This document shows positions 1 to 9,038 of a DNA stretch of 64,000 nt, piece after piece. The DNA comes from Burkholderia mayonis. Its GTDB lineage: Bacteria; Pseudomonadota; Gammaproteobacteria; Burkholderiales; Burkholderiaceae. A program made the position numbers and the translations under genes. Each line of letters opens with the position of its first letter. Within the stretch, counting starts at the first letter, position 1. The notes beneath the pieces are model-generated. The model saw nothing but the letters and a program-made list of their open reading frames with translations. It had not been told where the DNA came from and did not search any database. The stretch spans positions 1,798,001 to 1,862,000 of the forward strand of contig NZ_CP013386.1 of the NCBI RefSeq assembly GCF_001523745.2. Reading direction: 5' to 3'.

Positions 1-2283
1 AACGCGGCGGCGCTCGAGCACGCGCACACGCCGCTCTACGAGATCCAGCAATGGGCGGGCGCGGGCGGCGCGCTCTTCGACACGCTCGTCGTGTTCGAAA
101 ACTATCCGGTTGACGAAGCGTGGCAGGGGCGCGATCCGCGCGCGCTGCAAAAGCGCGACCTGCGCAACATCGAGGCGACCGATTTCGCGGTGACGCTCGT
201 GATCGAAGCGGGCGAGACGCTGTCGATCGACTACGGCTACGATCCCGCGCGGATCGGACAGGCGCGCGTCGAAGCGCTGCACCGCGCGTTCGCCGCGTGC
301 ATCGACGGTCTGAGCGCGAATCCGGATGCGCCGCTCGGCGCGATCTCGTGCGCCGGTACAGACGATCTCGCGTTGATCGCACGCTGCAACGCGACCGGTG
401 CGAGCTGGCCCGACGCGCAGCGCGCGCCGCTTTTCGCGCAATTCGAGGCGGCCGCGCGCGCGCGGCCCGACGCGATCGCGCTCGAATTCGCCGACCCAAG
501 CGGCAACGGCGCGATCGAGCGGATGCGCTACGCCGAGCTCGACGACAAGGCCGGCCGCGTCGCGGCGGCGCTCGCCGCGTCCGGCGTGCGGCCCGACTCG
601 GTCGTCGCGCTGTGCGTCGAGCGCTCGTTCGACATGGTCGTCGCGCTCGTCGGCGCGATGAAGGCGGGCGCTGCGTATCTGCCCGTCGATCCGGACTATC
701 CGGCCGAGCGGATCGCGTATCTGCTCGGCGACGCGAAGCCGCCCGTCGTGATCACGCAAGCGCATCTGCGTGCGCACGTCGACGCGGCGCTCGCGGGCGC
801 CGACGCGGTCGTCGTCACTGTCGACGAGTTGATCGAGCGCGCGCCGGCGGCGCTCCCCGCCGCGACGGCCGACACCGCTGCCGCCGCTGCCGTGGCACCC
901 GACCAGCTCGCGTACCTGATCTACACGTCGGGCTCGACCGGCAAGCCGAAGGGCGCGGGCAACACGCACGGCGCGCTCGCGAACCGGATCGCGTGGATGC
1001 AGCACGCGTATCGCCTGACGCCCGACGATGTCGTGCTGCACAAGACGCCGTTCGGCTTCGACGTGTCCGTGTGGGAGTTCGTGTGGCCGCTTTCCGTCGG
1101 CGCGAAGCTCGCGATCGCGGCGCCCGGCGACCATCGCGATCCGGCGCGGCTCGTCGCCGCGATCGAAGCGCATCGCGTGACGACGCTGCATTTCGTGCCG
1201 TCGATGCTTGCCGCGTTCGTCGCGCATCTGGACGATTTCGGCGCCGCCGCGCGCTGCGCGAGCGTGAAAACGATCGTCGCGAGCGGCGAGGCGCTCGCGC
1301 CCGAGCTCGTTGCGCGCGTCGCCGCGCTGCTGCCGCACGCGACGCTCCACAACCTGTACGGGCCGACCGAAGCGGCGATCGACGTGTCGCACTGGACCTG
1401 CACGGCCGGCGACGCGGCCGGCGCCGCCGTGCCGATCGGCCATCCGATCGCGAACGTGCAACTGCACGTGCTCGACGCGGCGCTGCATCCGGTGCCGGCC
1501 GGCGCGACGGGCGAGCTGTACCTGGGCGGCGCGGGGCTCGCGCGCGGCTACGTCGGCCGCGCGGCGCTGACGGCCGAGCGCTTCGTGCCCGACCCGTTCG
1601 CGGCGGGCGCGCGGCTCTACCGGACGGGCGACCTCGCGCGACGGCGCGCGGACGGTGCGCTCGACTATCTCGGCCGGATCGACACGCAGGTGAAGCTGCG
1701 CGGCCAGCGGATCGAGCTGGGCGAGATCGAGGCGCTGCTGCGCGCGGCCGAAGGCGTCCATGACGCCGTCGTGATCGTGCGCGACGAGCGGCTCGTCGGC
1801 TACGTCGCCTGCACGGCGGCCGCCGAGTTCGACGGCGCCGCGCAGATCGAACGGCTGCGCGCGCAACTGCCCGCATACATGGTGCCCGCGCAGCTCGTCG
1901 CGCTCGACGCGCTGCCCGTCACGCCGAACGGCAAGTGCGATCGCCGCGCACTGCCCGCGCCCGTGTTCGACGAGCGGGTCATCGACACGCCGCGCACCGA
2001 CACCGAGCGCGCGCTCGCGGCGATCTGGCAGCGCGTGCTGAAGCTGCAGGAAATCGGCCGCGACGACGATTTCTTCATGCTCGGCGGCCATTCGCTGCTC
2101 GCCGCGCAAGCGAACGCGCAGGCGAACCTGCAGTGGGCGCTGACGCTGCCGCTGCGCACGATTTTCGACGAGCGCACGCTCGCGCGCTGCGCGGCGGCGA
2201 TCGACCGCGCACACGACGCCGGCCGCGACCACGACGCCGCGAGCGCGATCGACGCGCTGCTCGGCGAGCTCGAAGCCCAGTAA
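1..2283 (+). CDS. orbI: Siderophore NRPS, C-terminal module (partial, 5' end outside window)
   Basis: The frame is open from base 1, so this is the last 760 residues of a larger peptide synthetase. In order it shows the end of a condensation domain (LFDTLVVFENYP, about residue 25), a complete adenylation domain (core YTSGSTGKPKG near residue 310) and a carrier domain whose LGGHS serine is about residue 698, followed by a short tail with no thioesterase. Reading the Stachelhaus pocket by eye gives D-V-W-H-V-S-L-I-D plus the invariant K, which fits serine. In ornibactin/malleobactin assembly the third residue is serine and is loaded by the last module of this enzyme, so code and position agree. 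The next NRPS begins 9 bp downstream behind a good ribosome site (AAGGAG), implying one transcript. The class is certain; the symbol is by homology and gene order (mba names are used in the pseudomallei group). Confidence 0.93.
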   Translation, partial: NAAALEHAHTPLYEIQQWAGAGGALFDTLVVFENYPVDEAWQGRDPRALQKRDLRNIEATDFAVTLVIEAGETLSIDYGYDPARIGQARVEALHRAFAACIDGLSANPDAPLGAISCAGTDDLALIARCNATGASWPDAQRAPLFAQFEAAARARPDAIALEFADPSGNGAIERMRYAELDDKAGRVAAALAASGVRPDSVVALCVERSFDMVVALVGAMKAGAAYLPVDPDYPAERIAYLLGDAKPPVVITQAHLRAHVDAALAGADAVVVTVDELIERAPAALPAATADTAAAAAVAPDQLAYLIYTSGSTGKPKGAGNTHGALANRIAWMQHAYRLTPDDVVLHKTPFGFDVSVWEFVWPLSVGAKLAIAAPGDHRDPARLVAAIEAHRVTTLHFVPSMLAAFVAHLDDFGAAARCASVKTIVASGEALAPELVARVAALLPHATLHNLYGPTEAAIDVSHWTCTAGDAAGAAVPIGHPIANVQLHVLDAALHPVPAGATGELYLGGAGLARGYVGRAALTAERFVPDPFAAGARLYRTGDLARRRADGALDYLGRIDTQVKLRGQRIELGEIEALLRAAEGVHDAVVIVRDERLVGYVACTAAAEFDGAAQIERLRAQLPAYMVPAQLVALDALPVTPNGKCDRRALPAPVFDERVIDTPRTDTERALAAIWQRVLKLQEIGRDDDFFMLGGHSLLAAQANAQANLQWALTLPLRTIFDERTLARCAAAIDRAHDAGRDHDAASAIDALLGELEAQ

Positions 2284-2292
2284 GGAGCCCGC

Positions 2293-5200
2293 ATGACCGC
2301 CACTCCCGATCTGCTGTCGCTCGCCGCGCGTTTCGCGCGGCTGCCCGACACGCAGCGCAAGCAGTTCCTCGCCAAGCTCGGCGACGCGGGGATCGATTTC
2401 CGGATGCTGCCGATCCCCCCGCGCGAGAACCGCGCGGCGAGCGTGCCGGCGTCGTTCGCGCAGACGCGTCTCTGGCTGCACGCGCGCTTGCTCGGCGAAT
2501 CGGCCGCCTACCACATCACCGAGCGGCTGCGCCTCGACGGCGCGCTCGACGCAAACGCGCTGCGGCTGGCGTGCGACGCGCTGATTGCGCGCCACGAAGC
2601 GCTGCGCACGACGTTCGCCGAAGGCGCCGACGGCGTGCTGCAGACGGTGCACGCGCCGACGCGCTGCCCGTGGCGCTTCACGGATTTCGCCGGCGTGCCC
2701 GCCGAGGCGCGCGACGCGCGCGCGGCGGACGTCGCCGCACGCGACGAGGCCGAGCCGTTCGATCTCGCGCACGGCCCGCTGCTGCGCGCGCATCTGATCC
2801 GGCTCGACGCGTCGGTTCACTGGCTCGTGCTCACGACGCATCACATCGTGTCGGACGGCTGGTCGGCCGACGTGATGCTCGCGGAGCTGTCGTCGTTCTA
2901 TCGGTCGTTCGCGACGGGCGACGCGGTGTCGCTCGCGCCGCTGCCGATCCAGTACGCCGACTACGCGCTCTGGCAGCGCCGCTGGCTCGACGCGGGCGAG
3001 TGCGAGCGTCAGCTCGCTTACTGGCGCGCGACGCTCGACGCGAGCCGCGACGTGCTGCTGCTGCCCGGCGCGGCGACGCGGCCCGCGCAGCGCAGCCCGG
3101 GCGGCGCGCGCCACACGTTCGACGTGCCGGCCGCGCTCGCGCGGCGCACGCGCGCGCTCGCGCAGACGCGCCGCGCGACGCCTTTCGCGGTGCTGCTCGC
3201 CGCGCTCGCGACGCTGCTCGCGCGCGCGTCGGGCGAGCCGGAGATCCGGATCGGCGTGCCGTCGGCGAATCGCGAGCGCGGAGAGACCGTCGGGCTGATC
3301 GGCTTTTTCGTGAACACGCTGACGCTCGCGGCGCAAACGGGCGCGACGCGCGCGTTCGAAACGCTCGTCGACGCGACACAGCACAGCCTCGTCGACGCGC
3401 AATCGCATCAGGACGTGCCGTTCGACCAGGTGATCGACGCGCTCGGCGTCACGCGCAGCGCGAGCCACCATCCGCTCTTTCAGGTGATGGCCGCGTATGG
3501 CGCGCACCGCGCGCTGCCGTCGTTCGCCGATGTGCGCGCGACCGAGCTGCCGTCGGGCATGCCGTACGCGAAATTCGACCTGGCGCTGAGCTTCGACGAG
3601 CGCGACGACGGCGGGCTCGACGCGCGCTTCGTCTATGCGACCGACATCTTCGACGCCGATGCGATCGAGCGGCTTGCCGCACGCTTTGTCGAGCTGCTCG
3701 CGCACGCGGTCGATGCGCCCGGCACGGCGATAGGCGACCTGCAATGGCTGCCCGATTCGGAGCGTCGCGAGCTCGCCGCGTGGAACGGCGAGACGCACGA
3801 CTTCGCGGATCGCGAGCGCGGCGAGGCGTTCTCGGGGCGATCGCCTGTCGGCGAACTTTCCGGCGAGTCTTCGGGCAAATCTTCCGGCAAGCCATTCGAC
3901 GAGCCGTTCGTCTCGGTCCACGACCGGATCACCTGGCACGCGCGCCGCCGTCCCGATGCGCGCGGCGTCGCCGACGTCGAGCGGGCGCTCACACGCGGCG
4001 AGGTCGAGCAGCGCGCGACGCGGCTCGCGAAACGGCTCGTCGCGGCGGGCGTGCGCGCGGAAATGCGCGTCGGCGTCGCGCTGTCGCGGTCCGTCGACCT
4101 GCTCGTCGGCCTGATCGCCGCGCTCAAGTCGGGCGGCGCGTTCGTGCCGCTCGATCCGGGCCATCCGCGCGAGCGCCTCGCGCAGATGCTCGACGACGCG
4201 CAGATCGCACACGTGATCACCGAGCGAGGCAGCGTCGACGCGCTGCCGCTGACGGGCGCCGCGCACGCGTGGCTCGTCGACGACGAGATCCCCGACGCCG
4301 AGATCGACGGCGTCGCGCTGCCGGACGTATCGCCGCATCAGGCCGCGTACGTGATCTACACGTCGGGCTCGACCGGCAAGCCGAAGGGCGTCGTCGTCGA
4401 TCACGGCGCGTTCGCGCGCCATTGCGACGCGATTGCCGCGCGCTACGGCGCGACCGAGCGCGACGTGTTCATGCTGTTCCAGTCGGTCAATTTCGACGGC
4501 GCGCACGAAGGCTGGTTCTCGCAATACCTGTCGGGCGCGGCGGTCGCGGTGACGGCCGACACGCTGTGGCCGCCCGCGCGGACCTGCGCGCTGATCGCGC
4601 GCGAAGGCGTGACGATGACCTACGTGCCGCCCGGCTGCGCGACGCAGCTCGCCGAATGGGCGCTCGAGCACGGCGCGCCGCCGACGCTGCGCTCGATCAC
4701 GGTCGGCGGCGAGGCGACGTCGCGCGAAGCGTTCGCGCTGATGCGCCGCGCGTTTCCGAACGCACGCGTCGTCAACGGCTACGGGCCGACCGAGACCGTG
4801 ATCACGCCGATGCTGTGGATGTTCGAGCCGGGCGACGATCCGGCGAGGCTCGCGGATGCCGCGTATCTGCCGATCGGCACGCTCGTCGGCGCGCGCACCG
4901 CGCACGTGCTCGACGCGCGCCTCAACCCGCTGCCCGTCGGCGTGATCGGCGAGCTGTACCTGGGCGGCGAGGGGATCGGCGTCGCGCGCGGCTATCTGGG
5001 CCGCGCGGCGCTCACGGCCGAGCGCTTCGTGCCTGATCCGTACGGCGCGCCGGGCGCGCGGCTCTATCGCACGGGCGATCTCGTGCGCCGCCGCGCGGAC
5101 GGCGTGTTCGACTTCATCGGCCGCATCGACCATCAGGTGAAGCTGCGCGGGCTGCGGATCGAGCTGGGCGAGATCGAGGCGCAGCTCGCCGCGCACGACG

Positions 5201-7446
5201 ACGTGCGCGAGGCGGTCGCGGTCGTGTTCGGCAAGGGCGGCGAGGCGCGGCTCGTCGCGTACGTCGAGCTGACGGGCGACGCGCGCGAGCGCGCACGGCG
5301 CGCCGACGCGGCCGGGCTCGACGCACACCTGCGCCGCACGCTGCCCGACTACATGGTGCCCGCGCACATCGTCGTGCTCGACGCGCTGCCGCGCAACGCG
5401 AACAGCAAGGTCGACCGCGCGGCGCTCCCCGAGCCCGCGCACGTCGCGCGTGCGTACGAAGCGCCCGTGGACGACGTCGAAACGGTGCTCGCGGACATCT
5501 GGCGCGACGTGCTCGGCGTCGAGCGAGTCGGCCGCGCCGATCATTTCTTCGAGCTGGGCGGCCATTCGCTCGCCGCGGTGCGCGTCGCGACTCGCGTCGC
5601 CGAGCGGCTCGCGCGCGACGTGCCGGTGCGCGCGCTGTTCGAAGCGCCGATTCTCGCGCCTTACGCGCAGCGCGTCGCCGCCGCCGCGCGCGCGGAAGCG
5701 GCGCACGGCGCGGGCGACGCGCCTGCGACATCGTACGCACCGGACGCCGACGGCGTGCTGCCGCTGTCCGCCGCGCAGCGCGGCCTGTGGTTCCTGTGGC
5801 GCGCCCAGCCGGACAGCGCCGCGTACAACATTCCGGTCGCGCTGCGGCTTCGGGGCGCGCTCGACGTCGACGCGCTCGCCGCCGCGTTCGCGCACGCGGC
5901 GGCCCGTCATCCGGCGCTGCGCACGCGGATCATCGCGCGGGCGGACGGCGCGCCGGGCCAGCGGATCGCGCCGGCGCGGGACGCCGGATTGCCGATCGTT
6001 GATCTCGGCGCGAAGCCGGAGCTGGCCGACGAGCCCGCGCGGCTCGCCGCCGCCGCGGCCCTGGCCGACGCCGACGCGCTCTCGCCGTTCGATCTCGCCG
6101 CCGACGCGCCGCTGTGGCGCGTGCGCGTGATCCGGCTCGGCGCGACCGATCACGTGCTGTCGCTCGTCGTTCATCACATCGTGTCGGACGGCCAGTCGAT
6201 CGATCTGTGGCTCGACGCGGTCCACGAGGCCTACGTCGCGCGGCTGGCGGGCGGCCACGTGGCCGAGCCGTTAGAAGCAACCGAAGCACCCCAAGCGCCG
6301 GCGGCCGACGCGCTCGTGCTGCCGGCCGCCGCGCCGCACGCGCGTCTGTCGTTCTGGCGCGAAGCGCTCGCGGGCGCGCCGTCGCACGCGCTGCCGCCGC
6401 CGCGCGCGGGCCGCGCCGTCGCGCCGCGCTGGGACGCGGGCCGTCTCGCGTTCGAGCTCGACGATGCGCTCGTGCGCCGAGCGCGCGCGATGGCGCTCGA
6501 CGCGCACGCGACGCTGCCGATGCTGCTGCACGCGGCGCTCAACGCGGCGTTCTACCGCGCGACGGGCGCGACCGACCAGCCGGTCGGCGTGCTCGCGTCG
6601 ACGCGCGAGCTGACGGGCAACGCCGCCGACCGCTCGCTCGGGCTCTTCATCAACGCGGTCGTCGTGCGCACGCGGTTGACGAGCGCCGATACGCCGGCGA
6701 CGCTCGTCGCCGCCGTGCGCGACGCGGCGCTCGCCGCCTACGCGCACGCGGACGCGCCGTTTTCCGACGTCGTCGCCGCGCTGCGCGCGCCGCGCGTGGT
6801 CAACGGCAATCCGCTGTTCCAGGTGATGTTCAACTACCTGCGGCCGGCGGGCGCCGCCGCGCGCGACTGGGCGGGGCTCGCCGTCGACGAATTCAACGAC
6901 GTCCGGCATCGCGTCGTGTTCGAACTGGAGCTCGATATCGTCGAGCATCCGGACGGCCGCGTGACGGGCGCGTTCTCGTATGCGACGGAACGCGTCGACG
7001 GCGCGTTCGTCGCCGCGCTCGCGGCCGACTATCTCGACGTCGTGCGCGGCTTCGTCGATGCGCCGGCGCGCGCGCTCGGCGCGTCCGCCGCGCGCTTTCC
7101 GCTCGATGCCCACGATGCCCACGATGCGCTCGCCACGATGTCGCCGCCGCCTTCGCGCACCGCAAACGCGCACGCAAACGCGGCCGGCCGCTGCGCGCAC
7201 GCGCTCGCCGGCGTGTGGCGTGCGTGCTTCGATCGCGCCGCGCCCGCGTCGGACGACGACCTGTTCGAAGCAGGCGCGACGTCGTTCGACGTCGTGCGCT
7301 TCGTCGACGCGGCGCGGGCGGCCGGCTTCGCGCTCGCGCTCGCCGACGTGTTCGCCGCGCCGAGCTTCGCGGCGCTCGGCGCGCTCGTCGTGCGCCCGGC
7401 GCACGCGGCCGGCCAGCCGGCCACGGAGGCGCGCGATGCCGATTGA
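2293..7446 (+). CDS. orbJ: Siderophore NRPS, C-A-PCP-C-PCP, terminal synthetase
   Basis: A 1717-residue peptide synthetase. Domains: condensation (HHIVSDG at residue 183), adenylation (TSGSTGKPKG; pocket read by eye as D-G-E-Y-T-G-G-I-T-K), carrier (LGGHS serine at residue 1092), second condensation (HHIVSDG at residue 1294), then a carrier-like end with AGATSFD, serine at residue 1664. There is no thioesterase. The pocket resembles those of modules that load N5-modified hydroxyornithine, which fits the fourth residue of ornibactin/malleobactin; the last condensation domain would release the chain onto putrescine (inference from the known product). A linker near residues 510-540 carries SG-S-rich repeats. 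Downstream pvdA and pvdF supply the modified ornithine. The start follows AAGGAGCCCGC directly. Confidence 0.95.
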   Translation: MTATPDLLSLAARFARLPDTQRKQFLAKLGDAGIDFRMLPIPPRENRAASVPASFAQTRLWLHARLLGESAAYHITERLRLDGALDANALRLACDALIARHEALRTTFAEGADGVLQTVHAPTRCPWRFTDFAGVPAEARDARAADVAARDEAEPFDLAHGPLLRAHLIRLDASVHWLVLTTHHIVSDGWSADVMLAELSSFYRSFATGDAVSLAPLPIQYADYALWQRRWLDAGECERQLAYWRATLDASRDVLLLPGAATRPAQRSPGGARHTFDVPAALARRTRALAQTRRATPFAVLLAALATLLARASGEPEIRIGVPSANRERGETVGLIGFFVNTLTLAAQTGATRAFETLVDATQHSLVDAQSHQDVPFDQVIDALGVTRSASHHPLFQVMAAYGAHRALPSFADVRATELPSGMPYAKFDLALSFDERDDGGLDARFVYATDIFDADAIERLAARFVELLAHAVDAPGTAIGDLQWLPDSERRELAAWNGETHDFADRERGEAFSGRSPVGELSGESSGKSSGKPFDEPFVSVHDRITWHARRRPDARGVADVERALTRGEVEQRATRLAKRLVAAGVRAEMRVGVALSRSVDLLVGLIAALKSGGAFVPLDPGHPRERLAQMLDDAQIAHVITERGSVDALPLTGAAHAWLVDDEIPDAEIDGVALPDVSPHQAAYVIYTSGSTGKPKGVVVDHGAFARHCDAIAARYGATERDVFMLFQSVNFDGAHEGWFSQYLSGAAVAVTADTLWPPARTCALIAREGVTMTYVPPGCATQLAEWALEHGAPPTLRSITVGGEATSREAFALMRRAFPNARVVNGYGPTETVITPMLWMFEPGDDPARLADAAYLPIGTLVGARTAHVLDARLNPLPVGVIGELYLGGEGIGVARGYLGRAALTAERFVPDPYGAPGARLYRTGDLVRRRADGVFDFIGRIDHQVKLRGLRIELGEIEAQLAAHDDVREAVAVVFGKGGEARLVAYVELTGDARERARRADAAGLDAHLRRTLPDYMVPAHIVVLDALPRNANSKVDRAALPEPAHVARAYEAPVDDVETVLADIWRDVLGVERVGRADHFFELGGHSLAAVRVATRVAERLARDVPVRALFEAPILAPYAQRVAAAARAEAAHGAGDAPATSYAPDADGVLPLSAAQRGLWFLWRAQPDSAAYNIPVALRLRGALDVDALAAAFAHAAARHPALRTRIIARADGAPGQRIAPARDAGLPIVDLGAKPELADEPARLAAAAALADADALSPFDLAADAPLWRVRVIRLGATDHVLSLVVHHIVSDGQSIDLWLDAVHEAYVARLAGGHVAEPLEATEAPQAPAADALVLPAAAPHARLSFWREALAGAPSHALPPPRAGRAVAPRWDAGRLAFELDDALVRRARAMALDAHATLPMLLHAALNAAFYRATGATDQPVGVLASTRELTGNAADRSLGLFINAVVVRTRLTSADTPATLVAAVRDAALAAYAHADAPFSDVVAALRAPRVVNGNPLFQVMFNYLRPAGAAARDWAGLAVDEFNDVRHRVVFELELDIVEHPDGRVTGAFSYATERVDGAFVAALAADYLDVVRGFVDAPARALGASAARFPLDAHDAHDALATMSPPPSRTANAHANAAGRCAHALAGVWRACFDRAAPASDDDLFEAGATSFDVVRFVDAARAAGFALALADVFAAPSFAALGALVVRPAHAAGQPATEARDAD

Positions 7447-7574
7447 GCGCGGCCTTGCGCGTCGGCCCCACAAGGACCGGATCGGCCGCGTCGACGATGC
7501 ACGCGATCCGCGTCACGTTTTTCTCCGGCCGGCGCCTTCAGCGCGCCGGTCACACCGTTAAGGGAATCAGGGAC
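7447..7574 (+). other. Gap between orbJ and pvdA with a 7-bp stem-loop
   Basis: This 128-bp gap holds no credible gene. It contains CCGGCGC at 7529-7535 and its exact complement at 7543-7549, separated by 7 bases. No T-run follows, so a classical terminator is unlikely. It could shape mRNA processing or an internal promoter; that part is a guess. Confidence 0.4.
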
Positions 7575-8993
7575 ATGCAGAGAGATACCGTATTCGACCT
7601 AATCGGCATCGGTTTCGGACCGTCGAACCTCGCGCTCGCCGTGCGTCTCGCGGAAGCGGGAGACGCGGCCGCGTTCGCGCATTGCTACGTCGAGCGCCAG
7701 CCGGCATTCGGCTGGCACCGCGGAATGCTGCTCGACGACTGCCGGATGCAGATCTCCTTCCTGAAGGATCTCGTCACGCTGCGCGATCCGAAGAGCCGCT
7801 TCACGTTCGTCAATTACCTGTACGAGCACGGGCGCTTGAGCGAATTCGTCAACCTGAAGAACTTCTATCCGACGCGCGTCGAGTTCCATGATTACCTGAG
7901 CTGGGTCGCGGACGCGTTCGACGAGCGCGTCCACTACGGCGAGACGGTAACGGCGATCGAGCCCGTCGCGGCGACGGGCGGAAGCGGCGAGATCGACGCG
8001 TTGCGCGTGTTGTCGAAAGACGGCGAAGGCCGCGAGCGGCAGCGCGTCGCCCGCGCGCTGTCGGTCGGCGTCGGCGGCGCGCCGAGCGTGCCCGATGCGT
8101 TCGCCTCGCTCGGGCCGGACCTCGTCGTCCACTCGTCGAACTATCTGACGTCGATCGACCGGATCGTCGGCACGCCTGCATCCGGCGCGCCCGACGCCGG
8201 TGCGAAAAAACGCGTCGCGGTAATCGGCGCGGGGCAGAGCGCGGCCGAGGTGTTCGTCGATCTCGCGCGCCGCTTCCCGCACGTCGACGCGAGTCTCGTG
8301 ATCCGCTCGGGCGCGCTGAAGCCCGCGGACGACAGCCCGTTCGTCAACGAGATCTTCAATCCGGCGTTCACCGACGTCGTCTACGCGCAGCCGGCGAGCG
8401 GCCGGCGCACGCTGATCGAGCGCTTTCGCGACACGAACTACGCGGTCGTCGACCGCCCGCTCATCGAGCAGATCTACGAAATGCTCTATCTGCAGCGCGT
8501 ATCGGGCGCAACAGGCGGCACGCCCGGCCATCGGCTGCTTGCGAACACCGCGATCGAGTCGGCCGTGCGCACGGCGAACGGACAGGTCGAGCTCGCGCTG
8601 CGCGACCGCTTGACGGGCGATGCGCACACCGAGCGCTTCGACGCGCTCGTGCTCGCGACGGGCTACCGCCGCGACACGCATCTCGCACTGCTCGACGGGC
8701 TCGCGCCGCATCTCGGCGACGCGCTCGCGGCGGGCGACGTCGCGCGTGACTACCGGCTCGCGACGCCCGCGCACTTCAAGCCGCGGATCTATCTGCAAGG
8801 TTGCTGCGAGGACAGCCACGGGCTGTCCGACACGTTGCTGTCGGTGCTCGCGCGACGCGCCGACGAAATCGCCGCATCGCTCGGGAAGCGCGGGCATGCG
8901 GCGGAACACGAAGAAGCCGTCCGGCCCGAAGGCCGCGCACGGCCACGACACGACAACGGGGTGAGCGGCGGCCGGCTGGCCTTCGCTCTTTGA
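7575..8993 (+). CDS. pvdA: L-ornithine N5-monooxygenase
   Basis: This FAD- and NADPH-dependent enzyme hydroxylates the side-chain nitrogen of ornithine, the first step toward the hydroxamate iron ligands. The 472-residue product opens with the FAD motif GIGFGPSNLA near residue 11, has the NADPH-binding GAGQSAAEVF near residue 218 and an ATGY motif toward the C-terminus, the order expected for the PvdA/SidA family. The frame is open much farther upstream, but residues before MQRDTV look like antisense-type composition. The chosen ATG follows AGGGA and places the first FAD glycines at the usual distance. It lies between the NRPS genes and the siderophore receptor, as in ornibactin and malleobactin loci. 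Confidence 0.95.
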   Translation: MQRDTVFDLIGIGFGPSNLALAVRLAEAGDAAAFAHCYVERQPAFGWHRGMLLDDCRMQISFLKDLVTLRDPKSRFTFVNYLYEHGRLSEFVNLKNFYPTRVEFHDYLSWVADAFDERVHYGETVTAIEPVAATGGSGEIDALRVLSKDGEGRERQRVARALSVGVGGAPSVPDAFASLGPDLVVHSSNYLTSIDRIVGTPASGAPDAGAKKRVAVIGAGQSAAEVFVDLARRFPHVDASLVIRSGALKPADDSPFVNEIFNPAFTDVVYAQPASGRRTLIERFRDTNYAVVDRPLIEQIYEMLYLQRVSGATGGTPGHRLLANTAIESAVRTANGQVELALRDRLTGDAHTERFDALVLATGYRRDTHLALLDGLAPHLGDALAAGDVARDYRLATPAHFKPRIYLQGCCEDSHGLSDTLLSVLARRADEIAASLGKRGHAAEHEEAVRPEGRARPRHDNGVSGGRLAFAL

Positions 8994-8999
8994 TGAGGT

Positions 9000-9015
9000 G
9001 CGGCCTTTCGGCCGC
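9000..9015 (+). other. Short hairpin between pvdA and the receptor gene
   Basis: A 6-bp perfect stem (GCGGCC/GGCCGC) with loop TTTC sits in the 45-bp gap just upstream of the receptor's ribosome site. It is too short and lacks a T-run for a terminator. It could tune receptor translation; this is inferred from position only. Confidence 0.35.
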
Positions 9016-9038
9016 TTGGCAACTTGGAGCAACGGAAG

